Below are positions 23,115 to 31,650 of a stretch of 36,105 nt of DNA, piece by piece. Where the stretch lies: positions 1 to 36,105 of the IMG/VR virus record IMGVR_UViG_3300022213_000175; one strand, given 5' to 3'. The notes beneath the pieces were generated by a model. The model worked only from the letters and a program-made list of their open reading frames with translations. It had not been told where the DNA came from and ran no database searches. Each line of letters begins with the position of its first letter. The first letter of the stretch is position 1. The DNA comes from a virus. The translations under genes and the position numbers were made by a program.

Positions 23115-24563
23115 CTATGCGCTCGCGCGCGTCGCGCCTCTGTCCATCTCCTCGAGCTCGCGTCGAGCCTCCTCGAGCGAGAGATCGTGGATCACCGAGT
23201 ATGCTCGCTCGCGCGACGTGAGCCCCTTGTCGAGTAGCTCGAGCTGGTCACGTCGACGCGCGTCCTGCTCCTCGGGCGTGAGCGGGAGCCCGAGATAGCG
23301 GACACTCCACCCCGATTCGGGGAGCTCGACCGCGCGCTCGTCGTCGAACCCCCCCTCAGGATCGTGGAGGTGCGTATTGAGCAGCGCCGCGCACATACCG
23401 AGGAGCTCCTCGTCGCCCGCGCGGAATTGCGGTTCGAATTTCCGCGCGGCCGCGCGCTGCCCGTCGCGGCTGATCGCCAGCGCGTAGCCCGACCGCGGAT
23501 CGCCCGAGGTGCGAATGAAGTCGGGATCGGTGACCCCGACGTAGGCGGCAATCCGCGACTCGAAGATCATGAGCGCCTCGGCGAGCGCGAGCGGATCGGC
23601 CCCCGGGGCAAACTGTCCGGGGGGCGTCGGGGACGCGCCCGCGTCGGGGTTTGAGCGCGTCAGGCGGAGGAGCACGGTCGGGTCGGTCACGATCCCCTGA
23701 CGTGCGGTGCCCGGAGGCCCCTCGGTCGTCGCTGCCTTGACCTCGAGGTCGATCGCCCACCGCTGAGGCCAGCTTGCATCCCGCACGCAGTGACCCCAGA
23801 ACGTCCACAGCACGCACGACTCGAGCGTCGCCTCGTAGAGCTCGCGCAGCTCGCTCCAATCCCACAGCTCGCCGGTGGGTGTCGCGTGGTAGAGCACCGC
23901 GGCGAGGTACGGATCGCCGCGGCCCCCGTCCCACCGGTACGGGTAGCGCTCGCCCGAGGCGCCCGAGCCGAGCGCTTTCGCGGTGATGACCTCGCCTTGC
24001 GCGTCGACGACGCGGTATTGCTCTTTCTCGGGGTCGATCTCGTCATAGGTCCATTGCCGCACGCCCGCGACCTTGCGGATCCGCGCCTCCCGCAGCGTCC
24101 CCGGGCGGTCGGGCTCCTCGTCGTGCGGCTCGATCTCGCACCGGTCCGGGAACACGGGGCGGATCGTGAGACGCCCGCGGCTCGTAATGTCGGGGCGCAC
24201 GAGCATTTCACGGATCCCGATCGTGTCCCGCTGGATCCGCTGCATCTTGCTCGCCCACAGCGATTCGGAGAGCTTGACGGTGAGCCAGTTTGCGAGGCTC
24301 CCGTCGGTGTCGTCGGGGTGCGAGAGTCGAGGTGCGCGGTCGTAGAGAACCGCGGTTTGATGGCACACAGACCGGAACGGATTCGCGGAGAGGTCGGGAT
24401 AGCCGACCGCCTCCCGCCGGATCGCTCCGAGGCGCGCGCGGATCCGGCGGATGGCGTCCGCCTCCCAATCCCCGTAGAGCAGTCGTCGTCTGGCGCGCGC
24501 GACCTGCACCCGACGCGTATCGCCGAGCGTCGGCTCGCCGAGCGCCCGATCGGCGCCGATCAC
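23115..24563 (-). CDS. Portal protein, 482 residues
   Basis: It starts at GTG a few bases after the terminase stop. It opens with an acidic/basic N-terminus and a helix-rich region (RRRLLYGDWEADAIRRIRAR), then a central mixed part (RCEIEPHDEEPDRPGTLREA). A long helical segment (LALAEALMIFESRIAAYVGV) followed by an acidic loop (TDPDFIRTSGDPRSGYALAI) corresponds to the stem and crown region of SPP1 gp6-type portals. It ends with a Glu/Arg-rich tail. Portals form the twelve-subunit gate for DNA packaging. Context between terminase and scaffold is decisive. Confidence 0.75.
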   Translation of the reverse strand: MIGADRALGEPTLGDTRRVQVARARRRLLYGDWEADAIRRIRARLGAIRREAVGYPDLSANPFRSVCHQTAVLYDRAPRLSHPDDTDGSLANWLTVKLSESLWASKMQRIQRDTIGIREMLVRPDITSRGRLTIRPVFPDRCEIEPHDEEPDRPGTLREARIRKVAGVRQWTYDEIDPEKEQYRVVDAQGEVITAKALGSGASGERYPYRWDGGRGDPYLAAVLYHATPTGELWDWSELRELYEATLESCVLWTFWGHCVRDASWPQRWAIDLEVKAATTEGPPGTARQGIVTDPTVLLRLTRSNPDAGASPTPPGQFAPGADPLALAEALMIFESRIAAYVGVTDPDFIRTSGDPRSGYALAISRDGQRAAARKFEPQFRAGDEELLGMCAALLNTHLHDPEGGFDDERAVELPESGWSVRYLGLPLTPEEQDARRRDQLELLDKGLTSRERAYSVIHDLSLEEARRELEEMDRGATRASA

Positions 24564-24566
24564 CGG

Positions 24567-26066
24567 TCACCCGAACACGACGTCCGGGCTCGGTCGGCTC
24601 GGTCCACTCCCGAATATGTAAGGGTCGACCCCGTATACGATGGCATCGATCGGATCCTTGTATTCGTTGTCCCGAAGATCGTATCGGTCCATAGCTGCGA
24701 TGACCCGCACGCACCGCGAGTGTACGCCGAACCCGCCGGGCTCGCACGTGCGGTGGTAGAGCCACCGCGACCGGGTGCCCGCCGATCCCGCTCCTCGACC
24801 CGTACCGCGCTTGATCGTGCGGATCGGTGGGTAGAGCTCCTCCCCCGGGCGGAGCTCCCCGCGACGCTCGAGCTCGCGGGTCACGTGCGACGCGAGCTCG
24901 CGGTTGCTCTTGCTGTGCGGAGCGCCGGGCTCGTGCACCCGGTCGCCCCCGACGAACACGAGATCGCGCCACTTCACCCGGTGGCGCTCGAGCATGGCGC
25001 AGATCCCCCGCGCGTCGTCCTGCGGGGTCGCGGTGCCCGCTGGATCGGTGTACTCGTCGAGCACGTACAAACGCCACGGAGATTCGGGGCGCTCCCGCCA
25101 CAAAGCGATCAGCACGGCGATTTGCTTGCCGGGCTTGTGCCCGTGGTCGAGCCCGAGCACGAGGTCGACCTCGCCGCGCGGCACCCGGGAGTGCACGTGC
25201 GAGTCACCGCCCCCGTTGCGAAACTGTGCGAAGTAGCGCCCGACGCTCCGCGTCTCCCACTCCCCATAGACGACGACGGGCACCTCGTGCGCGGGGCACA
25301 GTCGGATCCGCTCGGCGATCCACGCTGCGTCTTTCGGGCGACCGTCGCGGGTGCGGAGCGGCTCGGTCGCGCCGAGCGGGACGAGCTGCTCGGGCGTGAG
25401 CGGGGTCCAATGGTCGTGCACCGCTCCCGACTCGCACAGCTCGCGGAGGTAGCCGACCGGAGCGTTCAACGGGGTGAACGAGAGCAGCACGACCCCGCCG
25501 AGCTCCTCGACCCGTTGCATCGATTCGGTGAAATGCCGTTGATGGCGCGGGGGCTCGTCACACGTGACCCCCGAGAGCGTCGCCCCCGCGAAGTCGAGCG
25601 CATCTTGTTTGCCCGTTTTGATCCGGAGCACGCTCCCGTTTTTGAACAGGACGACCGGCGCATTCACGGGGCGGAACCCCCGCACCTCGTCAAACTCCGT
25701 CCGCGGGTCGAGCTCGTCTTTTGGGAGGAGCTCCCACAGCTTCTTCATTTGATCGACGGCGTTGAAGCTCTGTAGGACGAGCCACCAGTCGACCGGCGGA
25801 GGCGGGACAACGAACCCCTCGGAGGCGAGGGGGTGCACCCCGCGGCAATAGCCGATCGTGAGCCCGAACGATGCGGTCGTCTTGCCGATCGTCTGGTTCC
25901 CCGCTCGGATCGCCTTGAAGGGGTACGCGTCCGCGAGGAATTCGTATTGGAGCGGGAGCCACGCAATCTGTGCCACTGGATCCCGCTCCGCGCGCGCTCG
26001 GAGCTCGTGAGCGGCGGTGACGCCGCGCACGAGTCGTGCGCGGAGCTCGGACCCGTCGAGTGTCAC
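24567..26066 (-). CDS. Terminase large subunit, 499 residues
   Basis: The GTG start forms a GTGA overlap with the upstream gene. The ATPase domain shows Walker A AGNQTIGKT (residues 55-63, Lys62) and Walker B VTCDE (Asp170, Glu171). The nuclease domain shows the RNase H-type acidic residues: Asp307 in LGLDHGH, Asp375 in FVGGD and Asp474 in KDPIDAIVYG. The enzyme cuts concatemeric phage DNA and drives it into the head through the portal. Length is normal. No small terminase subunit is recognisable next to it. Confidence 0.9.
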   Translation of the reverse strand: MTLDGSELRARLVRGVTAAHELRARAERDPVAQIAWLPLQYEFLADAYPFKAIRAGNQTIGKTTASFGLTIGYCRGVHPLASEGFVVPPPPVDWWLVLQSFNAVDQMKKLWELLPKDELDPRTEFDEVRGFRPVNAPVVLFKNGSVLRIKTGKQDALDFAGATLSGVTCDEPPRHQRHFTESMQRVEELGGVVLLSFTPLNAPVGYLRELCESGAVHDHWTPLTPEQLVPLGATEPLRTRDGRPKDAAWIAERIRLCPAHEVPVVVYGEWETRSVGRYFAQFRNGGGDSHVHSRVPRGEVDLVLGLDHGHKPGKQIAVLIALWRERPESPWRLYVLDEYTDPAGTATPQDDARGICAMLERHRVKWRDLVFVGGDRVHEPGAPHSKSNRELASHVTRELERRGELRPGEELYPPIRTIKRGTGRGAGSAGTRSRWLYHRTCEPGGFGVHSRCVRVIAAMDRYDLRDNEYKDPIDAIVYGVDPYIFGSGPSRPSPDVVFG

Positions 26067-26344
26067 CCGTGCCCCGCAATGGAGGCGCGCCTCTGTAGGC
26101 GCGCGCCGATGGTCTCGAGCCCGCGATTCAGCACCGCGGCGAGCGCCGTCACTTGCGACATTTCGGGCGGGCACGTGAGCCGCTCGATCTCGTGCACCGC
26201 CCCGCTCTGCATGGTCACGATCGGGTGCGGGAGCACGACCGACCCGTCGACGACCGCCGGGCTCTCGACGATCGACTCGATGTGATCCGGACACAGCCCG
26301 ATCACGCGCCCGTCTTGCAGCTTCACCGCGAGCACGATCAGCAC
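26063..26344 (-). CDS. Small SwrD/FlbD-like protein, 93 residues
   Basis: The GTG start has GGAGG six bases upstream. Residues 1-50 resemble the bacterial SwrD/FlbD family, whose pattern is L-x-G-x-x-F-x-x-NPDHIE-x-IEE-TPD followed by a short strand. Here it reads KLQDGRVIGLCPDHIESIVES, then a hydrophobic strand and IVTMQSGAVHEIERL. FlbD/SwrD proteins act on flagellar function in bacteria; a role in a phage is not known to me. It lies directly before the large terminase gene with a four-base overlap. It could alternatively be an unrelated packaging accessory protein with chance similarity. Confidence 0.45.
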   Translation of the reverse strand: MLIVLAVKLQDGRVIGLCPDHIESIVESPAVVDGSVVLPHPIVTMQSGAVHEIERLTCPPEMSQVTALAAVLNRGLETIGARLQRRASIAGHG

Positions 26345-26937
26345 ATTGCACCTCCGCCGCGCGAGCCCCGCGCAAGCTCCGCATAGTAGCCTCCGCCGTG
26401 CTCGTGTCCCCACACGGCGAGACACAGCGCGTCGACGACGCCCTCGCGCCGATCTTTCCGACGCGGAAGCTCGAGCTCAGGCCAAAGAGCGGCGACGAGC
26501 TCCGCCGCGCGCGCCTTCGCCGCCTCCCGCCCCTCGAGCTTGTCGGCTCGATCGCGCTCTCCGCGCTCTCCGCGGGCGGGGGCGGTGCCCTTGCGCCGCC
26601 GAGCCAGGTCGAACAGGTCGCCGTGCCACTTGTCCCCGGTGACGTGCTCGATCCCGAGCTCGTATCGACGCGCGGCGAACGCGCAGAGGAGCGCTCCGTA
26701 CCCGCTCCCGTAGCGGAACGCCCCCGCGGCACCCATGCGCGGGTATGCGTGCGCGAGCTCGAGCACGGCGAGGTGCGCCGGTCGGCGCTCGAGCTCGCCG
26801 AGCAAGGCCTCGAGGTCGAGGTCGCCCCTCACGGTGAGCGGGAGATTGCACGCGTGGCTCACGCACAGCCCGCGCGGGAGGCTCTCGACCCATGCGAGCC
26901 CCCCGTGTTTCCCCGGATCGGCGCCGACCACAATCAC
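26338..26937 (-). CDS. RuvC-like Holliday junction resolvase, 199 residues
   Basis: The fold is RNase H-like. The first strand has Asp7 in GADPGKHGG, the second catalytic region Glu60 in LAVLELAHAYP, and the C-terminal acidic cluster Asp162/Asp169 in KDRREGVVDALCLA. These match the acidic residues of RuvC and of phage crossover junction endonucleases. The enzyme would resolve branched DNA made during replication and recombination before packaging. It lies between the recombination module and the terminase. The start GTG overlaps the upstream TGA. Confidence 0.75.
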   Translation of the reverse strand: MIVVGADPGKHGGLAWVESLPRGLCVSHACNLPLTVRGDLDLEALLGELERRPAHLAVLELAHAYPRMGAAGAFRYGSGYGALLCAFAARRYELGIEHVTGDKWHGDLFDLARRRKGTAPARGERGERDRADKLEGREAAKARAAELVAALWPELELPRRKDRREGVVDALCLAVWGHEHGGGYYAELARGSRGGGAMC

Positions 26938-27452
26938 GACCGCCTCGCGCGCCACTCGTCGGCGTGCGGACACGTCACGAAATGTGAGCGGTGGCCCTTG
27001 ATCCTCGGGAGCTCGGGGTGCACGCTCGCCTCGAGCACGACCCCGCCGGTGATCACCGCGCGGCGGGCGCTCTTTTTCTCGATCTTGACGAGCGCGTGCG
27101 GGACGTAGAGCACGGGCTCTCGCCGCCACGCGGGATCGACCGCGACCCCCGCGAGCTCGAGGCGCTTGAATGTGACGATCTCGACCGGTTCCGCGTCGAG
27201 CGGGACGCGCGACCCGCCCTCGGTCACGTCCCACCGGATCGCGGCTCCGCACGACCGACACTGACGAACCCCTGGTCCCCCGCGAGAAACCCCCGGAGGA
27301 TCCCCACCCTCCGGGGGCGCCCCGGGCGGGGCTTGCGGCGGTGGCGGGGGTGTGGTTCCTCCCGCCGGTGAGGGGGCGTCTCCTCGAGCGCCCTCCGCCG
27401 CGGACCGCGCAGCGCGACGCTGCGCGAGTTTCTTCGCGAGATCGTCTCTCAC
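26934..27452 (-). CDS. Zinc-finger protein, 172 residues
   Basis: It starts at GTG overlapping the end of the annealing protein gene. Residues 1-60 are basic then Pro-rich and disordered. From about residue 62 it reads CRSCGAAIRW ... VPLDAEPV and later SHFVTCPHADEWR. CRSCG and TC-P-x-A-x-x-W with a His pair form a zinc-binding pattern found in many small phage proteins of replication regions. Its exact role is unknown; its neighbours suggest DNA metabolism. Confidence 0.6.
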   Translation of the reverse strand: MRDDLAKKLAQRRAARSAAEGARGDAPSPAGGTTPPPPPQAPPGAPPEGGDPPGVSRGGPGVRQCRSCGAAIRWDVTEGGSRVPLDAEPVEIVTFKRLELAGVAVDPAWRREPVLYVPHALVKIEKKSARRAVITGGVVLEASVHPELPRIKGHRSHFVTCPHADEWRARRS

Positions 27453-28957
27453 TCGCCCCCCTCGGGGATCGCCTCGAGGAGCGCCTCGAGGAGTCGGCGG
27501 AGCGCGGGCTCTGGCGCTCCGTCGATCGCGGGGATCCCCGCGGAGGCGAGCGCCGCGCGCGTCACCTCGGGTCCGAGATCGGCGGCGAGCGCGCGGCACT
27601 CGGCGCCGAGCTCGGCGCCGACCGGTCCGGTCCAGGGGGCGGGCTCCGCCTCGGGCGGGAGCTCGTCGTCGGGACCCTGGATCGCCGCGTGCTGCGCGTC
27701 GGCGATCGCTCGGACGATCCGCGCGACGATCTTGTCGAGGCGAGCGATCCCCGCTCGAGCGAGCCCGCCCTCCGCGTCGATCGCCCGGTGGGCGATCTCC
27801 GGGTGACTCTCCTCGTAGGCTCTGACCCGCTCGAGGAGCTCTCCCCGACGATCGGGCGCAGCCGCGCGCGCGGTCGTCGGGGCGGAGCTCGAGGTCGAGG
27901 GGGCTCCCGCCGCGGGCGCAGCGGATGCCTGCGCACCCGCGGGGGGGGCCCCGAGCCCGAGCCCGAGATCGGCCAAGCGGTCGCTGCTCGCTCCGTTCTC
28001 GGTGGGGGTGCCCTCGTCACCGGGCGTCCGCCCCGCCTCGAGATCGCCGATCTCCGCCTCGAGGGTCGACGCGGTGATCGCCCCGTCGCGCCACCGCCGG
28101 TAGAGACCGCGGAGCGCTCCGAGGTCGCCCGCAAGCCACTGATCGCGGGGCTTGCCGAGCCAGCGCTCGACGAGGGCGAGCGGGAGCGGGGGCGTGAGCG
28201 ACGACAGACCGTCGACCGCTTGCTTGATCGCCTCCGCAAGCGACCTCCGGCGCATGACGGCCTTTCCGTCGCGGAGGATCGGCTTTCCGTCCCGCCCGAG
28301 CTCGGGGACGAGACCGAGCTGAGTCGTGCTCGCCGCGTCCCGCGCTGCCTCGAGCGCCGCGTGCTGCACGTGTTGCGGGATCACCCGCTCGAGCACCCCG
28401 CGGATCGCCTTGCTCTCCGCGCTCTGTAGCTGCATGACGCGCCACCGGTCCTGCTCGTCGGGCTTGCTCGCGAACGCGGCGGGGGGCGGGCGGAGGTGCA
28501 CGACGAACGGGCGCTCGTGAATCAAGAGCGTTTGCAGATCCACGACACGCGCGCGCAGCCACACTTGCGGGGGTCGCTCGCGGAGCACCTCGACCTGATA
28601 GACGAGGCGCCCCCATTCCCCGGCGAGCGCGTCCATGAGGTCGATCGTCGGACCCTCGACGGTCGTCAGCGTCCCATCGCGATTCTTGACCTGCCACGAG
28701 TAATAGGCCTTTGTCCCCGCGTTGCGAGGATTCGGATCGAGCTGTGTCCCGAGCGCGCGCCCGATCTCCCGCGCGCGCTCGAGCACGACCGGGAGCTCGC
28801 GGGGTCCGAGCTCGCGGGCGAGGCGGGCGAGCGCGGGCAGGTCGACCGACGGGGGTGTCGCCGCGGCGGGTGCCGCGATCTCGAGGGGCTCGTCGACCGG
28901 TCGAGATCGGGCGGGGGGCTCGTATCGTGCGTCGTCGTCGAAAAAGTCGGTCGTCAT
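27449..28957 (-). CDS. Putative RecT-like single-strand annealing protein, 502 residues
   Basis: Residues about 30-200 contain a VEGPTIDLMDALAGEWGRL segment, then ARVVDLQTLLIHERPFVVHL and QLQSAESKAIRGVLERVIP. This matches the order of motifs in a family of phage annealing proteins related to RecT/Erf. The C-terminal part is long, helical and Pro/Ala-rich, which is unusual; typical members are 250-350 residues. The gene lies two genes from a YqaJ exonuclease, the usual partner. Together they would resect double-strand ends and pair homologous strands. The family call is from motif likeness only. Confidence 0.6.
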   Translation of the reverse strand: MTTDFFDDDARYEPPARSRPVDEPLEIAAPAAATPPSVDLPALARLARELGPRELPVVLERAREIGRALGTQLDPNPRNAGTKAYYSWQVKNRDGTLTTVEGPTIDLMDALAGEWGRLVYQVEVLRERPPQVWLRARVVDLQTLLIHERPFVVHLRPPPAAFASKPDEQDRWRVMQLQSAESKAIRGVLERVIPQHVQHAALEAARDAASTTQLGLVPELGRDGKPILRDGKAVMRRRSLAEAIKQAVDGLSSLTPPLPLALVERWLGKPRDQWLAGDLGALRGLYRRWRDGAITASTLEAEIGDLEAGRTPGDEGTPTENGASSDRLADLGLGLGAPPAGAQASAAPAAGAPSTSSSAPTTARAAAPDRRGELLERVRAYEESHPEIAHRAIDAEGGLARAGIARLDKIVARIVRAIADAQHAAIQGPDDELPPEAEPAPWTGPVGAELGAECRALAADLGPEVTRAALASAGIPAIDGAPEPALRRLLEALLEAIPEGGE

Positions 28958-28985
28958 GTGCCGTTCTCCGTTCTGTGGACACTAG

Positions 28986-29573
28986 CTAGGTGGTCCGCCG
29001 CTTGCGTCGCGGCGGTGCGGGTGGGGCGTCGGGGCGATCGTGCTCGCGCCCCTCGTCGTCGGGCTCGGGCGGGAGCACCGAGAGCCGCGGTGGCTTGCCC
29101 TTGCCCTTGCCCTCCTCGAGCGGCAGCTCGAGCTGCAATTGCGACGTGTGCACGACCGAGGAGAGCAGCCACATTTCCGCGATCGGCGTCGCGAGCTCGG
29201 GACCGCCCTCGACCCGCACGATCCACGCGAGCTCCGCGCGCCCCTCGCGAGCGCTGAGCTTGACTTGGCGAAGCCACCCGGGCTCCTCGGAGAGCCACGG
29301 GCGCCCGTTGTCGGACCGGGCGGCGCTCACGAGCACCCGGTCGTCGAGCCGTTGGGTCACCGTGAGCGCGGGGGCGCCCCCGACCGAGGCCTCCGCGGGC
29401 TCCTCGTAGGCCTCGAGCCACTCGGGGAGCTCGAGCGCCTCGGTGCTCGCCTCGTCGTGCACCTCGACGAACACCAGGTCCCAGGCCTTGGACGCACCGT
29501 CGACCACGGGGCGGAACGCCCGTAGAATCAGGGTGCTCGTCGCCTTGCCCTCGATCGGACGCAGATTGCTCAC
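28986..29573 (-). CDS. Hypothetical protein inside the recombination module, 195 residues
   Basis: It lies between exonuclease and annealing protein with a GTGA overlap to the exonuclease. Residues 1-160 are folded, mixed alpha/beta (ATSTLILRAFRPVVDGASKA ... QRLDDRVLVSAARSDNGRPW), and the C-terminus is Lys/Arg/Pro-rich. It may help single-strand DNA handling, such as a single-strand binding or loading factor, but nothing in the sequence proves it. It is the only gene in this module with no assigned function. Confidence 0.55.
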   Translation of the reverse strand: MSNLRPIEGKATSTLILRAFRPVVDGASKAWDLVFVEVHDEASTEALELPEWLEAYEEPAEASVGGAPALTVTQRLDDRVLVSAARSDNGRPWLSEEPGWLRQVKLSAREGRAELAWIVRVEGGPELATPIAEMWLLSSVVHTSQLQLELPLEEGKGKGKPPRLSVLPPEPDDEGREHDRPDAPPAPPRRKRRTT

Positions 29574-30568
29574 TTTCGACCTCCGTTGACGGTGACGCGC
29601 GGGTAGACGAACGGGGCGCCCGATCGTCGGTAGCGCGCGAGGAGCTCCTCGAGCTCCGGGTGCTCGGCGAGCAACGCGTGTTCGTCGAGGGTGTCGCTCG
29701 ACTGACCAGCGACGACGGTCACTCTACCGCTCGGGAGCTCGAGCTCGCGGGTCGTGCCCGCGCTCGCGACGAGCCACCGCCCGAGCTTGCGTTTCTCGTC
29801 CTTCGCAGTTTTCTCCATCTGCGCCGCTCCGAGGTAGGCGGTCGCGACGCGCACCTCCTCCGCAGTCGCGCGACGTCGACCGCCTCGGTAGAGCTGCGCG
29901 AGGAGCCTCCCCGCTGCCTCGGAATGGTCGATCGGGGGCGGGAGCCGCGTCGCGACGTGGCGATCCCAAAACTCGGAGCAGCGGGCGACCATACGCTCGA
30001 CGAGCGCCTCGTCGCGGATCACCCGGTAAACGCGGAGCTCGGGGAGGAACGGGTCGTCCCCGGGGAGGAGCACCGCGAGATCGGTCGCGCCGAGCTCGAG
30101 CGTCCACATTTGATGCTGCGTCTGTAGGTAATAATCCGGGCGGACGGTCGCTCTCGCGAAGTCATCCCAGCGGGCGATCGTCGCGGGCGGTCCCCACCGC
30201 GACGCGTCGCGGTCGGTCTTGACCTCGAGGTTGACGATCCCCTCGTCGGGGTCGTCGACGACGAGCGAGTCGGGGGTCGAGGTCGCCCACCGGTCGCGAG
30301 ACCACAGCGTGTGCGGGGGGATCCGCTCGAGCGTCCGCCCGGTCTCGCGCTCGTAGGTTGCGAGCACGCGCGGCTCGAGGCGAAGCCCGCGGCTCTGCGC
30401 CTCGTTCGGCTCGCCCTCGTCGTCGACGCCGTTCACGAGCCGATCCCACACGTCGAACCGAGTCGCGTACCTCGAGACCCCGAGGATCGCGGGCACGTCG
30501 GAGCTCCCGATCCGACGCGCGCGGAGCCAGTCGAGGCGCGTCGGGTATGTCGTGCGGGCGGGATTCAT
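29570..30568 (-). CDS. YqaJ-family phage exonuclease, 332 residues
   Basis: The YqaJ/lambda-exonuclease pattern is visible. It includes RRIGSSDVPAILG near the start (residues 18-30), GLRLEPRVLATYERETG (Glu65), STPDSLVVDDPDEGIVNLEVKTDR with Asp100, Glu115 and Lys117 as the metal site, and DYYLQTQHQMWTL (Gln149, Gln151). The enzyme degrades one strand from double-strand ends and works with an annealing protein, here probably the 27449-28957 product. The start ATG follows the stop of the upstream gene by a few bases. The length is normal for the family. Confidence 0.8.
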   Translation of the reverse strand: MNPARTTYPTRLDWLRARRIGSSDVPAILGVSRYATRFDVWDRLVNGVDDEGEPNEAQSRGLRLEPRVLATYERETGRTLERIPPHTLWSRDRWATSTPDSLVVDDPDEGIVNLEVKTDRDASRWGPPATIARWDDFARATVRPDYYLQTQHQMWTLELGATDLAVLLPGDDPFLPELRVYRVIRDEALVERMVARCSEFWDRHVATRLPPPIDHSEAAGRLLAQLYRGGRRRATAEEVRVATAYLGAAQMEKTAKDEKRKLGRWLVASAGTTRELELPSGRVTVVAGQSSDTLDEHALLAEHPELEELLARYRRSGAPFVYPRVTVNGGRK

Positions 30569-30571
30569 TCG

Positions 30572-31297
30572 CTAGAGCGGGATTTCGAGGTGCTCGGCGC
30601 AATGGCGCGCGCCCCGTACCGCGGTCCGCCCGCAACCCGGAGTCATACACACGGTCGGCGCCTCGAGGTCGTCCACCGGGTAGCCCGCCGGGTGTAGCTT
30701 CGCGGTCGCGGCGAGCTCCTCCGGATCGGGCAGACCCGCGGCCGCACGGATGTCCGCCTCGGGCGGGATCGAGTCGGGGGCTCGGTCGACGCTCCGATCG
30801 CCCTCGGGCGACGCGAGGTCGGCCCCGAGGAACACGGTCCCCCCGTGCGCGGGCGGATCCGGATCGGGCACGAGATCGGCCACGCGGAACGGGGGCGCGA
30901 GGTCGAGCTCCTCGAGCGCCCGCTCTGCCTCCCGTCCCGCCTCCCGTCCCGCCTCGAGCTCGCGCGAGCCGGAAACGAACGGTGAAGCGGTGGACTCGGC
31001 ATGACCGAGCGCGCTCGCGACCTCGGGGAATGTGGACGGGACGACGGGTGCGGGGACCGCATCATAGAGCCGCTGCTCGAGGTCGCGCACGTCCTCCTCG
31101 AGCGCGTCGCACCGCTGATCGAGCGCCTCCCACGTGGCGAGCTCCCGCCCGAGTCGAGTCAGCTCGATCCGGAGAACATGAACCGCCGGGTCATCGGCGA
31201 GATCGTCGTCGTCTCCTCGGAGCCGCACGTCGAGCTGTGTCGCGGTGTCGCCAATGGTTCTGATCAGGTTCCGCAGCATCCAAATCGTCGGTCGCAT
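30572..31297 (-). CDS. Coiled-coil and zinc-finger protein, first gene of the leftward block, 241 residues
   Basis: The ATG at 31297 has GAGGTG six bases upstream. Residues 5-85 contain a helical, Leu-rich region (DALEEDVRDLEQRLYD). The middle is acidic and Pro-rich. The C-terminus reads CMTPGCGRTAVRGARHCAEHL, a CxxxxC-x9-CxxH zinc-binding motif. It heads the long leftward transcription unit and is divergent from the ribbon-helix-helix gene, so it may be a regulator or early DNA-metabolism factor. No family recognised. A longer frame upstream lacks a ribosome site. Confidence 0.55.
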   Translation of the reverse strand: MRPTIWMLRNLIRTIGDTATQLDVRLRGDDDDLADDPAVHVLRIELTRLGRELATWEALDQRCDALEEDVRDLEQRLYDAVPAPVVPSTFPEVASALGHAESTASPFVSGSRELEAGREAGREAERALEELDLAPPFRVADLVPDPDPPAHGGTVFLGADLASPEGDRSVDRAPDSIPPEADIRAAAGLPDPEELAATAKLHPAGYPVDDLEAPTVCMTPGCGRTAVRGARHCAEHLEIPL

Positions 31298-31350
31298 GAG
31301 CACCTCGTGTGGGTCGAGGCTACCTCGGGGGCTCGCTGTGGTCAATCGTG

Positions 31351-31358
31351 GTAGAGTG
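31351..31358 (+). promoter_or_regulatory. Candidate extended -10 promoter element before the regulator gene
   Basis: TGGTAGAGT in the 78-base divergent gap (31298-31375) matches the shared (G/T)GGTA-N3-T motif. The gap must hold the signals for both the regulator and the leftward block. A clear -35 was not found. Confidence 0.35.
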
Positions 31359-31375
31359 TGCACCGGAGGTGCTTC

Positions 31376-31615
31376 GTGAGCCGCCCGAACCTAGCCAAAC
31401 CACAGAAACGACCCCGCAATTACGGGGAGCCGTTTCGTCTTCGCCTGCCAGAAGACGCGGAGCCGCGCGTAATCGAGCTCGCTCGCCGCACATACCGGTC
31501 ACTACCAGACCAAGTGCGATACCTCGTCATGCTCGGGCTCGAGGTCGAGGAGCAGCGACAAGCGGCCGCGGATGCGGCGATCGGACACTCTGTGGGCCTA
31601 CCGGACGAATATTGA
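31376..31615 (+). CDS. Ribbon-helix-helix-type DNA-binding protein, 79 residues
   Basis: The GTG start has a perfect GGAGG with a six-base spacer; an ATG six codons earlier lacks one. The N-terminus is basic, then PFRLRLPEDAEPRVIELARR gives a short strand and first helix, and RSLPDQVRYLVMLGLEVEE the second helix. This is the Arc/CopG-type ribbon-helix-helix layout. Such proteins bind operators as dimers. Its place divergent to the leftward block suggests it controls that block, which is inference. The last part is Ala/Gln-rich. Confidence 0.6.
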   Translation: MSRPNLAKPQKRPRNYGEPFRLRLPEDAEPRVIELARRTYRSLPDQVRYLVMLGLEVEEQRQAAADAAIGHSVGLPDEY

Positions 31616-31627
31616 CCGGTCGGTCGG

Positions 31628-31636
31628 TGGTACGCT
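31628..31636 (+). promoter_or_regulatory. Candidate extended -10 element before the 31651 gene
   Basis: GGTGGTACGCT just upstream of the 31651 gene resembles the other promoter motifs, TGGTAC with a T six bases later. TTGACC lies 13 bases upstream, a spacing too short for a normal -35. The gap also separates this gene from the regulator stop. Confidence 0.3.
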
Positions 31637-31650
31637 GTGTGGGGGTGCAC

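Noticed and set aside
23790-25775. Long rightward open frame of 661 codons
   Set aside because: It is antisense to the portal and terminase genes, which carry clear motifs in the other strand.
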